The notes beneath the pieces are model-generated. The model was not told the DNA's origin, made no database searches, and was given only the letters and a program-made list of their open reading frames with translations. Both the position numbers and the translations under genes were made by a program. 64,000 nucleotides of DNA, taken from the NCBI GenBank assembly GCA_035707105.1, contig DASSUI010000088.1, positions 1 to 64,000 of the forward strand, read 5' to 3'. The stretch comes from JACDAN01 sp035707105 (GTDB lineage Bacteria > Actinomycetota > Thermoleophilia > Gaiellales > Gaiellaceae). Below are positions 17,130-25,912 of this stretch, piece by piece; position 1 is the first letter of the stretch, and every line of letters starts with the position of its first letter.

Positions 17130-17954
17130 ATGGCCGTCACGTTGCCGCTCGTGGGGAGGGACTTCGTGCCCGAGCCGACCGTCGTCGAGGCGCGCGGGCG
17201 GCGCATCGGCAACGGCTCGTTCGGGCTGATCGCCGGGCCGTGTTCCGTGGAGACCCGCGAGCAGACGCTCGAGACGGCGCGGGCGGTCGCCGCGGCGGGT
17301 GCGTCCATGCTGCGCGGCGGAGCCTTCAAGCCGCGCACTTCGCCGTACAGCTTTCGAGGGCTCGGGGTCGAGGCACTCGAGATCCTCGCCGAGGCACGCG
17401 AGGAGACGGGCCTTCCGATCGTCACGGAGCTCCTCGACCCGCGGCACGTCGAGGCCGTCGTCGAGACGGCCGACGTCGTCCAGATCGGCGCGCGGAACAT
17501 GCAGAACTTCTCGCTGCTCGCGGAGGCCGGCCGCATCGACAAGCCGGTCCTGCTGAAGCGCGGGCCCGCCGCCTCGGTCGAGGAGCTTCTCTCGGCGGCC
17601 GAGTGCATCGCGAAGGAGGGGAACGACCGGATCGTCCTCTGCGAGCGCGGGATCAAGACCTTCGAGCACTCGACGCGGTACACGCTCGACCTCGGCTCGG
17701 TGGCGCTGCTGAAGCGCGAGACGCACCTGCCGGTGGTGGTCGACCCGTCGCACGCCTCGGGACGGGCGGACCTGGTCCTCCCGCTCGCGCGCGCCGCGGC
17801 CGCGATCGGGGCGGACGGTGTCCTCGTCGAGGTGCACCCCCGGCCGGAGGAGGCGCTCTGTGACGGCCCGCAGCAGATCAGGGCGGAGGAGTTCGGCGCC
17901 TTCGCGGCCGAGCTCGGCGGGATCGTCGCCTTGATGGGCAAGCAGTTCGGGTAG
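17130..17954 (+). CDS. aroF: 3-deoxy-7-phosphoheptulonate (DAHP) synthase, type I-beta
   Basis: 274 aa; first step of the shikimate pathway, condensing phosphoenolpyruvate and erythrose-4-phosphate. 'LIAGPCSVETREQ', 'MLRGGAFKPRTSPYSFRGLG', 'VQIGARNMQNF' and 'PVVVDPSHASGR' identify the KDO8P/DAHP synthase superfamily in its short type I-beta form. It has no N-terminal ACT or chorismate mutase domain, so aromatic amino acid feedback by such a domain is not expected. The 140-bp gap to aroA (17955-18094) holds only a doubtful 42-codon ORF from ATG 17967. Confidence 0.92.
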   Translation: MAVTLPLVGRDFVPEPTVVEARGRRIGNGSFGLIAGPCSVETREQTLETARAVAAAGASMLRGGAFKPRTSPYSFRGLGVEALEILAEAREETGLPIVTELLDPRHVEAVVETADVVQIGARNMQNFSLLAEAGRIDKPVLLKRGPAASVEELLSAAECIAKEGNDRIVLCERGIKTFEHSTRYTLDLGSVALLKRETHLPVVVDPSHASGRADLVLPLARAAAAIGADGVLVEVHPRPEEALCDGPQQIRAEEFGAFAAELGGIVALMGKQFG

Positions 17955-18094
17955 CGGCGCGGGCCGATGACGGCGCCTGCGCTTCCCAGCGGCGGCCCGG
18001 CCCCGGTGCTTCCAGCATCGCCGCCGTCCCGCCGCCGCGCTCCAGACGGTCGGCTCGCGCCCCGAGCCTGCGACCTCGTGGCATCAGCCATCTA

Positions 18095-19381
18095 GTGGTC
18101 ATCGAGCCGGCGGCGGCCGTCGTCGGCCACATCGGTGTGCCCGGCGACAAGTCGATCTCGCACCGGGCCGCGTTGATCGGCGCCGTGGCCGAGGGCGAGA
18201 CCCGGATCGAAGGCTTCGGGCGCTCGCTCGACACGGAGGCGACGCTCGCCGCGATGCGCGCGCTGGGCGTCGAGGTGGGGGAGGAGGACGTCGACGTGGT
18301 CGTAGTGGGCGGCGTCGGGCTGCGCGGCCTTCGCGCGCCGGTCGGGCCGATCGACTGCGGCAACGCGGGCACGCTCCTGAAGCTCCTGATGGGGCTGCTC
18401 GCCGGACAGGAGGGCGAGTTCGTGCTGAGCGGGGACGAGTCGCTCCGGCGCCGGCCCGTCGAGGAGCTCGCCGAGGCGCTTCGCCGGATGGGGGCGCGCA
18501 TCGAGACCACCGACGGATTCCCGCCGGTTCACATCGAGGGAACGGAGCTACGGGCGGCCGACCACCGGCTCGAGCGGCCGAGCGCGCAGGTCAAGTCGGC
18601 GCTGCTGCTCGCCGGCCTGCAGGCGGAGGGCGGGAGGACGACAGTGCGCGAGGGCCTGCCCACCCGCGACCACACCGAGCTCCTGATGCGCTCGGCCGGG
18701 GCGCCGGTCGCGCGTTCGGGGCGGATCGTCTCGATCGGGAAGGTGGACTCGCTGCGGCTCGGCACCGTGCCCGTTCCGGGGGACATGTCCTCCGCGGCGC
18801 CGTTCCTGACCGCGGCGACGCTGGTCGCGGGCTCGGAGCTCTCGGTGCACGGCGTCGGCGTCAACACGTTGCGGACCGGGCTCCTGGACGTGTTCGGGAG
18901 GATGAGCGCGCGAATCGCCGTCTTCGACCGCCGGCGGATCGGGGCCGAGTGGGCGGCCGACCTGGAGGCGCGCTCGGCCGGGCTGACGGCGACGACGGTC
19001 CGGCGGGCAGAGGTGCCACGGATGATCGACGAGCTGACCGTGTTCGCCCTCGCGGCCGGGATGGCGCGCGGCGAGAGCGTGGTCCGCGGCGCCGCGCAGC
19101 TGCGCGAAAAGGAAACGGACCGCATCGAGACCGTGTCGACTGTGCTCCGATCCCTTGGCGTGCGGGTCACGGCGAGCGATGATGGCTTCAGGGTGAGGGG
19201 GGTCCCCACCCGCCCTAAGGGCGGGGGTGCGGTCTCGAGCGGCGGCGACCACCGGATCGCGATGCTCGCCGCGGTCGCGGGCCTCGTCTCCCGCGAAGGG
19301 GTGGAGCTCCGGGATCCGGAGAGCGTGGCAGTAAGCTTCCCCGGATTCTTCGACCTGCTCGAGTCGGTGACCCAGCGATGA
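18095..19381 (+). CDS. aroA: 3-phosphoshikimate 1-carboxyvinyltransferase (EPSP synthase)
   Basis: 428 aa from GTG 18095. 'GDKSISHRAALIGA' near the N-terminus, 'DCGNAGTLLKLLMGL', 'RDHTELLMRSAG' and 'KETDRIETV' then 'GDHRIAMLAAVAGL' are the expected substrate-binding motifs. Catalyses transfer of enolpyruvyl from PEP to shikimate-3-phosphate. First gene of a run of genes joined by 4-bp overlaps (aroA-cmk-plsC-der-gpsA). A short inverted repeat lies in the coding sequence around 19208-19230. Confidence 0.95.
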   Translation: MVIEPAAAVVGHIGVPGDKSISHRAALIGAVAEGETRIEGFGRSLDTEATLAAMRALGVEVGEEDVDVVVVGGVGLRGLRAPVGPIDCGNAGTLLKLLMGLLAGQEGEFVLSGDESLRRRPVEELAEALRRMGARIETTDGFPPVHIEGTELRAADHRLERPSAQVKSALLLAGLQAEGGRTTVREGLPTRDHTELLMRSAGAPVARSGRIVSIGKVDSLRLGTVPVPGDMSSAAPFLTAATLVAGSELSVHGVGVNTLRTGLLDVFGRMSARIAVFDRRRIGAEWAADLEARSAGLTATTVRRAEVPRMIDELTVFALAAGMARGESVVRGAAQLREKETDRIETVSTVLRSLGVRVTASDDGFRVRGVPTRPKGGGAVSSGGDHRIAMLAAVAGLVSREGVELRDPESVAVSFPGFFDLLESVTQR

Positions 19382-20007
19382 TCGTGGCAATCGACGGGCC
19401 CGCCGGAGCCGGGAAGAGCACCGTCGCCCGCCGGCTGGCCGAGCGACTCGGCTTCCGGTATCTGGACACGGGCGCGATGTACCGGGCCGTGACCTGGCTC
19501 GCGCTCCGGCATGCGCTCGACCTCGAGGACGGGCCTGCCCTCGGCGTCCTGGCCGCGGGCAATCCGGTCGACCTCGACGAGGACGGCTGCGTGAGGATCG
19601 CCGGGGCGGACGTCACGACGGAGATCCGCCAGGCCGAGATCGACCGCCTCGTCCCGATCGTCGCGCGGCATCCCGAGGTCCGGATCGTCATGCGCCGGCG
19701 CCAGCGCGTCCTCGCCGACCTCGGCAACGCCGTGATCGAGGGGCGCGACATCGGCACGGTCGTCGCGCCTGACGCCGACGTGAAGGTCTACCTCAACGCC
19801 AAGCCGGACATCCGCGCGCAGCGGCGGCAGGCCGAGCGGCCGGACATCGGCGGGGACGCGCTCGCGACCGATCTCCGGCTAAGGGACGAGAGCGACGCCG
19901 CGCGCATGCAGCCCGCGGACGATGCCGAGCTGATCGACACGACGCACCTCGACGTCGAGGACGTCGTCGACCGTATCGAGGCGCTGGTCAGGGCCCGGGT
20001 CGCATGA
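19378..20007 (+). CDS. cmk: Cytidylate kinase
   Basis: 209 aa; phosphorylates CMP/dCMP. P-loop GPAGAGKST at residues 7-15, 'RYLDTGAMYRAVTW', 'EGRDIGTVVAPDADVKVYLNA' and LID-region arginines are as in the Cmk family. ATGA overlap with aroA and GCATGA overlap with plsC show translational coupling. Confidence 0.95.
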   Translation: MIVAIDGPAGAGKSTVARRLAERLGFRYLDTGAMYRAVTWLALRHALDLEDGPALGVLAAGNPVDLDEDGCVRIAGADVTTEIRQAEIDRLVPIVARHPEVRIVMRRRQRVLADLGNAVIEGRDIGTVVAPDADVKVYLNAKPDIRAQRRQAERPDIGGDALATDLRLRDESDAARMQPADDAELIDTTHLDVEDVVDRIEALVRARVA

Positions 20008-20654
20008 GGAGAAGCGGCCTTGTCTGGACCGCGGGCCAGGCCACGATCGGCACAGCCGTTCGCACGGTCGCGCCGCTCCGCGTCTACGGCGCCGAGCGTG
20101 TGCCGGAGAACGGGGGCGTCGTGGTCGTGTTCAACCACTTCTCCTGGCTCGACCCACCGGCGTTCGGAGCCGCCAGCCCGCGCCAGCTCTACTTCCTCGC
20201 GAAGGCCGAGCTTCACGACGTCCCTGTGATCGGCCCGCTGATCAAAGCCTTCGGCACGTACTCCGTCCGCCGCGGCGAGTCCGACCGTGAGGCCGTGCGC
20301 GAAATGCGCCGCTGCGTGCGCGAGGGGAACGCCCTCGGGGTTTTCGCCGAAGGGACGCGACAGCGGTCCGGCGTGCCCGGCGAGGTGAAGCCCGGTGCGG
20401 CGATGGTCGCGTTGAACGAGCGCGTGCCGGTGGTGTGCGCCGCAATCCACGGGTCACAGTTCTGGAAACCGGGATTCTTCCACCCGGTCTCGGTCGCCTG
20501 GGGCCGGCCGTTCGTCTTCGACGACCTGAAGGCGAACGGAAAGGGATACCGGGAGGCCTCCGGCGAGCTGCAGCGCCGGATCCACCGGCTCTGGCGCTTC
20601 CTCGTGGACGTGCACGCGCTCGGCCGGCCGCAGTTCGCCGTCCCACCCGAGTGA
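20004..20654 (+). CDS. plsC: 1-acyl-sn-glycerol-3-phosphate acyltransferase (PlsC-like)
   Basis: 216 aa. Acyltransferase motif NHFSWLDP (the H(X)4D catalytic pair, about residues 45-52) and the substrate motif 'GVFAEGTRQRSG'. Makes phosphatidic acid from lysophosphatidic acid at the membrane. The N-terminus is only weakly hydrophobic. The cmk-plsC-der order is common in actinobacteria and Firmicutes. Confidence 0.88.
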   Translation: MRRSGLVWTAGQATIGTAVRTVAPLRVYGAERVPENGGVVVVFNHFSWLDPPAFGAASPRQLYFLAKAELHDVPVIGPLIKAFGTYSVRRGESDREAVREMRRCVREGNALGVFAEGTRQRSGVPGEVKPGAAMVALNERVPVVCAAIHGSQFWKPGFFHPVSVAWGRPFVFDDLKANGKGYREASGELQRRIHRLWRFLVDVHALGRPQFAVPPE

Positions 20655-21958
20655 GCGAGCTCGCCGGCACCGCCGCGATCGTGGGGTTCCCGAACGTGGG
20701 CAAGTCGACGCTCGTGAACCGCCTGACGGCGACCCGCACCGCCGTCGTGCACGAGGAGCCCGGCGTCACCCGCGACCGCAAGGACATCGTCTGCGAGTGG
20801 GCCGGGCGGCGCTTCATCCTGATCGACACCGGCGGCGTCGACCTCGCCGACCGGTCGGAGATCACCAGCCAGATCGCCGAGCAGGCCAGAACCGCGATCG
20901 ACGAGGCGGACCTGGTGCTCTTCGTCGTGGATGCACAGGCCGGCGTGACCCCCGGGGACGAGGAGGTCGCGGACCTGCTCCGGAGGTCCGACCGGCCGGT
21001 CCTGCTCGTCGCGAACAAGGTCGACGACCCGGCGCGAACGGACAACATTCACGAGTTCCACCGCCTGGGGCTCGGTGAGCCGGTCGCAATCTCCGGCCTC
21101 CACGGCCACGGGACGGGCGATCTGCTTGACACGATCCTGCAGTGCCTTCCGGGGGTCTCGAAGCGCCCGGAGATCTCGGAGGACGCGATCCGGGTGGCGA
21201 TCCTCGGCCGGCCCAACGTGGGCAAGTCCAGCCTGCTGAACGCGCTCGTGGGCCAGGAGCGGGTGATCGTCTCCGAGGTGCCCGGCACGACGCGGGACTC
21301 GATCGACACGGTCGTCCAGCGCGGCGAGCAGACGTTCGTCTTCGTCGACACGGCCGGCATCCGCCGTAAGCGCCGCCAGCGCCAGGGGATCGAGTACTAC
21401 TCGGAGCTGCGCGCGCTGCAGGCCGCCGAGCGCGCCGACGTGGCCCTCGTCCTCGTCGACGCGTCGGAGGGGCTGGTCGACCAGGACCTCACCGTCGCCG
21501 ACATCGCCCGCAAGGCGCAGTGCGCGACGCAGGTCGTCCTCTCGAAATGGGACATCGCCAGGATCGGCATCGAGGATGTCCGCGACCGGCTGGAGGCCCG
21601 GCTTCGCCAGCGGCCGCCGATCGTGACCGTGTCGGCGAAGTCCGGTCGGGGGATCCAGCGCCTCTCCGACCGGATCGAGCGGCTGTTCGAGAAGTACACG
21701 ACCCGGATCCCGACCGGCGAGCTCAACCGCTTCCTCGAGGAACTGAAGCAGCAGCGCGAGCCGCCGTCGCGCCGCAGGAAGCGCCTGAACCTGCTCTACG
21801 GCACGCAGACGACCGTCCGGCCGCCGCGCCTGCGCTTCTTCGTGAACGATCCGGGCCTGATCACGCGCGACTACGCGTACTGGGTCGAGAACCGGCTCCG
21901 CGAGCGGTTCGACCTGCACGGCATCCCGGTCTCCATCGACTTCGTGAGGCGCAGCTGA
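20651..21958 (+). CDS. der: Ribosome biogenesis GTPase Der (EngA)
   Basis: 435 aa from GTG 20651 in a GTGA overlap with plsC. Two tandem GTPase domains with P-loops GFPNVGKST (about residue 12) and GRPNVGKSS (about 188), each followed by DTGG/DTAG switch II and NKVD/SKWD specificity motifs, then the KH-like C-terminal domain. Needed for 50S subunit maturation. It contains no internal frame disturbance. The final codons carry the probable CTG start of gpsA. Confidence 0.96.
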   Translation: MSELAGTAAIVGFPNVGKSTLVNRLTATRTAVVHEEPGVTRDRKDIVCEWAGRRFILIDTGGVDLADRSEITSQIAEQARTAIDEADLVLFVVDAQAGVTPGDEEVADLLRRSDRPVLLVANKVDDPARTDNIHEFHRLGLGEPVAISGLHGHGTGDLLDTILQCLPGVSKRPEISEDAIRVAILGRPNVGKSSLLNALVGQERVIVSEVPGTTRDSIDTVVQRGEQTFVFVDTAGIRRKRRQRQGIEYYSELRALQAAERADVALVLVDASEGLVDQDLTVADIARKAQCATQVVLSKWDIARIGIEDVRDRLEARLRQRPPIVTVSAKSGRGIQRLSDRIERLFEKYTTRIPTGELNRFLEELKQQREPPSRRRKRLNLLYGTQTTVRPPRLRFFVNDPGLITRDYAYWVENRLRERFDLHGIPVSIDFVRRS

Positions 21959-22821
21959 GAATCGCGGTCATCGGGTCCGGCCAGTGGGGGACCGTCTTCG
22001 GCGGCCTCCTGGCCGCGCGCGGCCACGAGGTCGAGCTCCACGGCCGCGAACGGGACGGCGGCGCGGTCGCCGTCGCAGAGCTGGTGGTGATCGCCGTGCC
22101 GAGCCGGGCGTTCGGCGACGTCGTCAAGGAGCTCCCCGGCGACTCGCCGGTCCTCAGCCTCACCAAGGGCCTCGATCCCGCAACGGGCGGTCGGCTGACG
22201 GCGCTCGTGCGGAACCGTCCCGTCGCCGTCCTCTCCGGGCCGAACATCGCCGCCGAGATCGCGAGAGGCCTGCCGACGGCGGCCGTCGTCGCGAGCCGGG
22301 ATCACGAGCTCGCCGTCGAGCTCCAGCACGCGATCAACTCCTCGTCGTTCCGCGTGTACGTGAACGACGACCCCGCGGGCGTCGAGCTGGCGGCGGCGGC
22401 GAAGAACGTGATCGCGCTCGCCGCCGGAGCCATGGACGGCATGGGCCTGGGGACGAACGCGAAGGCGGCGCTCATCACTCTCGGTCTCGCCGACATGCGG
22501 ACACTCGGCACGGCGACCGGCGCGAAGGCGCAGACGTTCGCCGGTCTCGCCGGCACCGGCGATCTCCTGACGACCTGCTGGAGCCGCCACAGCCGGAACC
22601 GCCGTGCCGGCGCGCTCATGGCGCGCGGCGCCAGCGCGGCGGACGCGGTGCGCAAGCTCGGGACCGTCGAAGGCCTCACGACGGCGCCCGTGCTCGACGA
22701 TCTCGCGACCACGATCGGGATCGACCTCCCCATCACCCGCGCCATTCGCGAGGTGCTCGACGGGAGGCCGATCACGGACGCGATCAGCGAGTTCATGAGC
22801 CGTCCCCCGACCGGGGAATAG
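21955..22821 (+). CDS. gpsA: Glycerol-3-phosphate dehydrogenase [NAD(P)+], compact form, probable CTG start
   Basis: 288 aa. Reduces dihydroxyacetone phosphate to glycerol-3-phosphate for phospholipids. Rossmann motif 'IAVIGSGQWGTVFGGLLAARGHEV', 'AVLSGPNIAAEIARGLPTA', 'KNVIALAAGAMDGMGLG' and 'GLAGTGDLLTTCWSR' are diagnostic. Homology begins exactly at codon CTG 21955, in a CTGA overlap with der; no ATG, GTG or TTG in frame is near. About 35-40 residues normally present after the first beta-alpha-beta unit are missing ('ELHGRERDGGAVAVAELVVIAVPS'), so the enzyme is shorter than the usual 330 aa. Confidence 0.85.
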   Translation: MRIAVIGSGQWGTVFGGLLAARGHEVELHGRERDGGAVAVAELVVIAVPSRAFGDVVKELPGDSPVLSLTKGLDPATGGRLTALVRNRPVAVLSGPNIAAEIARGLPTAAVVASRDHELAVELQHAINSSSFRVYVNDDPAGVELAAAAKNVIALAAGAMDGMGLGTNAKAALITLGLADMRTLGTATGAKAQTFAGLAGTGDLLTTCWSRHSRNRRAGALMARGASAADAVRKLGTVEGLTTAPVLDDLATTIGIDLPITRAIREVLDGRPITDAISEFMSRPPTGE

Positions 22822-22840
22822 CGGCCGCCGGAGCGGGGAT

Positions 22841-22846
22841 TACGAT
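22841..22846 (+). promoter_or_regulatory. -10 element of the DUF3352 lipoprotein gene
   Basis: TACGAT, 7 nt before ATG 22854. Confidence 0.45.
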
Positions 22847-22853
22847 GAGGTAG

Positions 22854-24311
22854 ATGCGCGCCGCCCTCATCGCCGTGCTCTCGGCGCTCGCGCTGCTGGC
22901 GGCGGGTTGCGGAGGCGAGGACGTCGGCGCAGGCGGGGACAGCCCTGCCTCGATGCTGAAGTCCGGTGCGCTCGTCTACTGGGAGACCGACAGCGATCCG
23001 GATTCCGACCAGTGGAAGGAGGTCGAGGACCTCCTCGAGCGCTTCCCGGACGGAAAGAAGTGGCTTACCGAGCTGAGGACGTCCTTCGAGGAGGACACCG
23101 ACATCACCTGGAACGAGGTCAGGCAGGCCCTGGGTGACCGGTTCGGGCTCGCCGTGTACGCGCGGTCGATGGACGAGGTGAACGTCGTCGGCCTGATGAA
23201 GCCGGACGATCCCGACAAGACGCTCGCGCTCGTGAAGCGAGCGAACGAACAGGAGGATTCGCCCGAGGACGAGATGGTCGCACGCAACGTCGACGGTTGG
23301 GTCTTCCTCTCCGACGAGGAGACCTCGATCGACGCGGCGGTCAAGGGTGACGGCGAGGCGCTCGCCGACGTTCAGCGCTTCGAGGACGGGATGGCCGAGC
23401 TGCCCGACGACGCGCTGAGTCGCGTCTACGTCGACGTGGCCGCGGCGATCGACTCGTTCGGCGGCGCGGATCCCGAGATCACGAGCTCGCTACGGATGCT
23501 CGGCCTCGACCAGATCGAGTTCGCGGGCGCATGGGCGAAGGCGCGCGACGACGGCGCCGAGTTCGCAGGCGCGCTCCGCGGTGAAGGCGCCGACAAGCTC
23601 CTGGGGGCGGCGGACGAGTACAGCTCGAAGCTGCTCGACCTTGTCCCGGCGGACGCGTTCGCCTTTTACAGCTTCCAGGGGCAGGGCGTCACGCAGCAGT
23701 TCGAGGCGCTGCGCGGAAACCCGCTCTACGGGATGGCGCTTCGCGACTTCGAGCAGGAGGCCGGCATCAAGCTCGACGACCTCGTGCGGCTCTTCCAGGG
23801 CGAGGTCGCGTTCTACGCGGCCCCCGGATCGCCGATCCCGGAGCTGACGCTCTTGCTCGACGCCGACGACCCGGCGGCGGCGCGGCAGTCGGCCGAGCAG
23901 CTCCTGCGGTCGGTCGCGCAGCGGGGCGGGGCGAACGTGACCGAGGACGGCGACGTGACGACGGCGGCGTTCCCCGGCTTTGCGGTCAACCTCGGCTCCA
24001 TCGGCGACACGGTCGTGATCACGACGACGAAGAACGCGATCCTCCGGGCTGACGGCGACGGGGAGAAGCTCGCGGACTCGGACCGCTACAAGCAGGCGCT
24101 CGACGCCGCGGATGCGCCCGACCAGTACACGGGGCTCGTCTACGTCGACCTCGTCGAGACGATCGAGACCGTCATGGGGTTCGCGGCCTCCTCCGGGGAG
24201 ACGGTACCGCCGGAGGTGTCGAGGAATCTGGAGCCGCTTCGCTCGCTCGTCGCCTACGGCGCCAAGGACGGCGACCTCGCGTCGTCCCTCGTGTTCGTCG
24301 GGATTCAGTAG
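22854..24311 (+). CDS. DUF3352-type lipoprotein
   Basis: 485 aa. Signal peptide with lipobox LAAGC (Cys about residue 19), so lipidated by Lgt. The remainder is a mixed alpha/beta extracytoplasmic protein with two similar halves ('GALVYWETDSDPDSDQWKEV', 'DAFAFYSFQGQGVTQQFEAL'), as in DUF3352 proteins of actinobacteria. Function unknown in the family. Gene is free-standing between gpsA and metK. Confidence 0.8.
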   Translation: MRAALIAVLSALALLAAGCGGEDVGAGGDSPASMLKSGALVYWETDSDPDSDQWKEVEDLLERFPDGKKWLTELRTSFEEDTDITWNEVRQALGDRFGLAVYARSMDEVNVVGLMKPDDPDKTLALVKRANEQEDSPEDEMVARNVDGWVFLSDEETSIDAAVKGDGEALADVQRFEDGMAELPDDALSRVYVDVAAAIDSFGGADPEITSSLRMLGLDQIEFAGAWAKARDDGAEFAGALRGEGADKLLGAADEYSSKLLDLVPADAFAFYSFQGQGVTQQFEALRGNPLYGMALRDFEQEAGIKLDDLVRLFQGEVAFYAAPGSPIPELTLLLDADDPAAARQSAEQLLRSVAQRGGANVTEDGDVTTAAFPGFAVNLGSIGDTVVITTTKNAILRADGDGEKLADSDRYKQALDAADAPDQYTGLVYVDLVETIETVMGFAASSGETVPPEVSRNLEPLRSLVAYGAKDGDLASSLVFVGIQ

Positions 24312-24324
24312 CCTCTGCGGCCGA

Positions 24325-25578
24325 ATGGCTGCGTCCCGCGAGTTCGTCTTCACGTCCGAGTCGGTCACCGAGGGCCATCCGGACAAGATCGCCGACCAGG
24401 TCTCGGACACCGTCCTCGACGCGGTCCTGAAGGACGACCCCTCCGGCCGCGTCGCGTGCGAGACGCTGATCACTACCGGGCTCGTCGTCGTCGCGGGCGA
24501 GATCTCGACCGAGACGTACGTCGACATCCCAGCGCTCGTGCGCGCCCGGATCGACGAGATCGGCTACGGCCACTCCGACTGGGGCTTCGACGCGAACACG
24601 TGCGGCGTCGTCGTCGCGATCGACGAACAGTCGCCGGACATCGCGCAGGGCGTGGAGCAGTCGTACGAGGTCCAGCACGACCCGGGCGACGACGACCCGC
24701 TCGACCAAATCGGGGCCGGGGATCAGGGGATGATGTTCGGCTACGCGTCGAACGAGACGCAGGAGCTGATGCCGCTCCCGATCATGCTCGCGCACAAGAT
24801 CGCCCGGCGGCTGGCCGGCGTCCGCAAGTCCGAGCAGCTGAAGTACCTGCGGCCGGACGGGAAGGCGCAGGTCACGGTCCGATACGAGGTCGACGAGCGC
24901 GGCCGGCAGGTTCCGGTCGAGATCGTGCGCCTGCTCGTGTCGACCCAGCACGCCGAGCACGTCGATCCCGCGACGATCAAGGAGGACGTGGTCGAGCACG
25001 TCCTCCACCCGATCCTGGACCCGCGTTTGTACGACGAGCGCCGCCTCTACGACGACCGCGACTTCGTCTACGTCAACCCGACCGGCAAGTTCGTGCTCGG
25101 CGGACCGAGGGGGGACACGGGGCTCACGGGGCGCAAGATCATCGTCGACACCTACGGCGGCGCGGCGCGGCACGGCGGCGGGGCGTTCTCCGGGAAGGAT
25201 CCGACCAAGGTCGACCGGTCGGCGGCGTACGCGGCGCGGTACGTGGCGAAGAATCTCGTCGCCGCGGGGCTCGCGGACCGCTGCGAGGTGAACGTCGCGT
25301 ACGCGATCGGGGTCGCGCATCCGGTCTCCGTGGCCGTCAGGACGTTCGACACCGAGAAGATCCCGGTTCCGCGGATCGAGGAGCTCGTCCACGAGGTGTT
25401 CGACCTCCGCCCGGGCGCGATCATCCGCGACCTCGAGCTTCAGCGGCCGATCTACGCGAAGACGGCGGCGTACGGCCACTTTGGCCGCGACGACCACGAC
25501 TTCACGTGGGAGCGCACGGACAAGGCATCCGCGCTGAAGGCCGCGGCCGGGCTGGCGGAAGAGGCGCCGGTCTCGTAG
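24325..25578 (+). CDS. metK: S-adenosylmethionine synthetase
   Basis: 417 aa from ATG 24325 (MAASREFVFTSESVTEGHPD). Makes SAM from methionine and ATP. 'GDQGMMFGYA' and the P-loop-like 'GGGAFSGKDPTKVDRSAAYA' are the two MetK signatures; the N-terminal 'SEGHPDK' type histidine is present. TAGCCT overlapping the stop of the previous gene, ten bases upstream, may be its -10. No SAM riboswitch is recognisable in the 13-bp gap. Confidence 0.96.
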   Translation: MAASREFVFTSESVTEGHPDKIADQVSDTVLDAVLKDDPSGRVACETLITTGLVVVAGEISTETYVDIPALVRARIDEIGYGHSDWGFDANTCGVVVAIDEQSPDIAQGVEQSYEVQHDPGDDDPLDQIGAGDQGMMFGYASNETQELMPLPIMLAHKIARRLAGVRKSEQLKYLRPDGKAQVTVRYEVDERGRQVPVEIVRLLVSTQHAEHVDPATIKEDVVEHVLHPILDPRLYDERRLYDDRDFVYVNPTGKFVLGGPRGDTGLTGRKIIVDTYGGAARHGGGAFSGKDPTKVDRSAAYAARYVAKNLVAAGLADRCEVNVAYAIGVAHPVSVAVRTFDTEKIPVPRIEELVHEVFDLRPGAIIRDLELQRPIYAKTAAYGHFGRDDHDFTWERTDKASALKAAAGLAEEAPVS

Positions 25579-25688
25579 TCGCGCAGGGGCGGTCGACCGG
25601 CTGGGTCGTCCGCTCCGGACAGCCTCCGCCGGCACGCCGCCGCACGATCCTGCCGGTTCGAGCCGCCACGCGGGCGGCGGCGGCGAGA

Positions 25689-25758
25689 TTCGTCACGCTC
25701 TCGTCACGAAGGACGCGCCCGCCGGGGCCATGGACGAGGGACAGTCCCTCACGCGCCG
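25689..25758 (+). repeat. Dispersed intergenic repeat, family B, copy 1
   Basis: About 70 bp matching 31914-31983 in the same orientation: it starts TTCGTCACGCT, continues TCGTCACGAAGGAC and ends with the palindrome GAGGGACAGTCCCTC (25736-25750) followed by a CGCCG stretch. The rest of the 25579-25795 gap shows no gene. Confidence 0.75.
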
Positions 25759-25795
25759 GCAGGAACGTCCCGCCCGCCTGCGAACCTGGAGGCCC

Positions 25796-25912
25796 ATGAC
25801 GAAGCATGCCGCCGTCATCGCCCTGGCAAAGAACCGCGGCGAGCTCGACGCCGCCGCTCTCGCGAAGCTCCTCGCGGTGACCGGCGCGTCGGCGCCGGTC
25901 AAGCCGGCCTGA
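25796..25912 (+). CDS. Very small hypothetical protein, 38 aa
   Basis: ATG 25796 with a CTGGAGG Shine-Dalgarno four bases before it. The peptide (MTKHAAVIALAKNRGELDAA, then ALAKLLAVTGASAPVKPA) is amphipathic and alanine-rich. It lies 37 bp after repeat family B and its end overlaps the DtxR-family gene by 14 bp in convergent orientation. No family recognised; could be fortuitous. Confidence 0.35.
   Translation: MTKHAAVIALAKNRGELDAAALAKLLAVTGASAPVKPA

Noticed and set aside
17967..18094. 42-codon ORF between aroF and aroA
   Set aside because: Pro/Ala/Arg-rich with no ribosome binding site or homology; likely non-coding.
19195..19235. Inverted repeat inside aroA as a possible inserted element
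   Set aside because: The encoded region aligns with normal EPSP synthase length, so there is no evidence of insertion.
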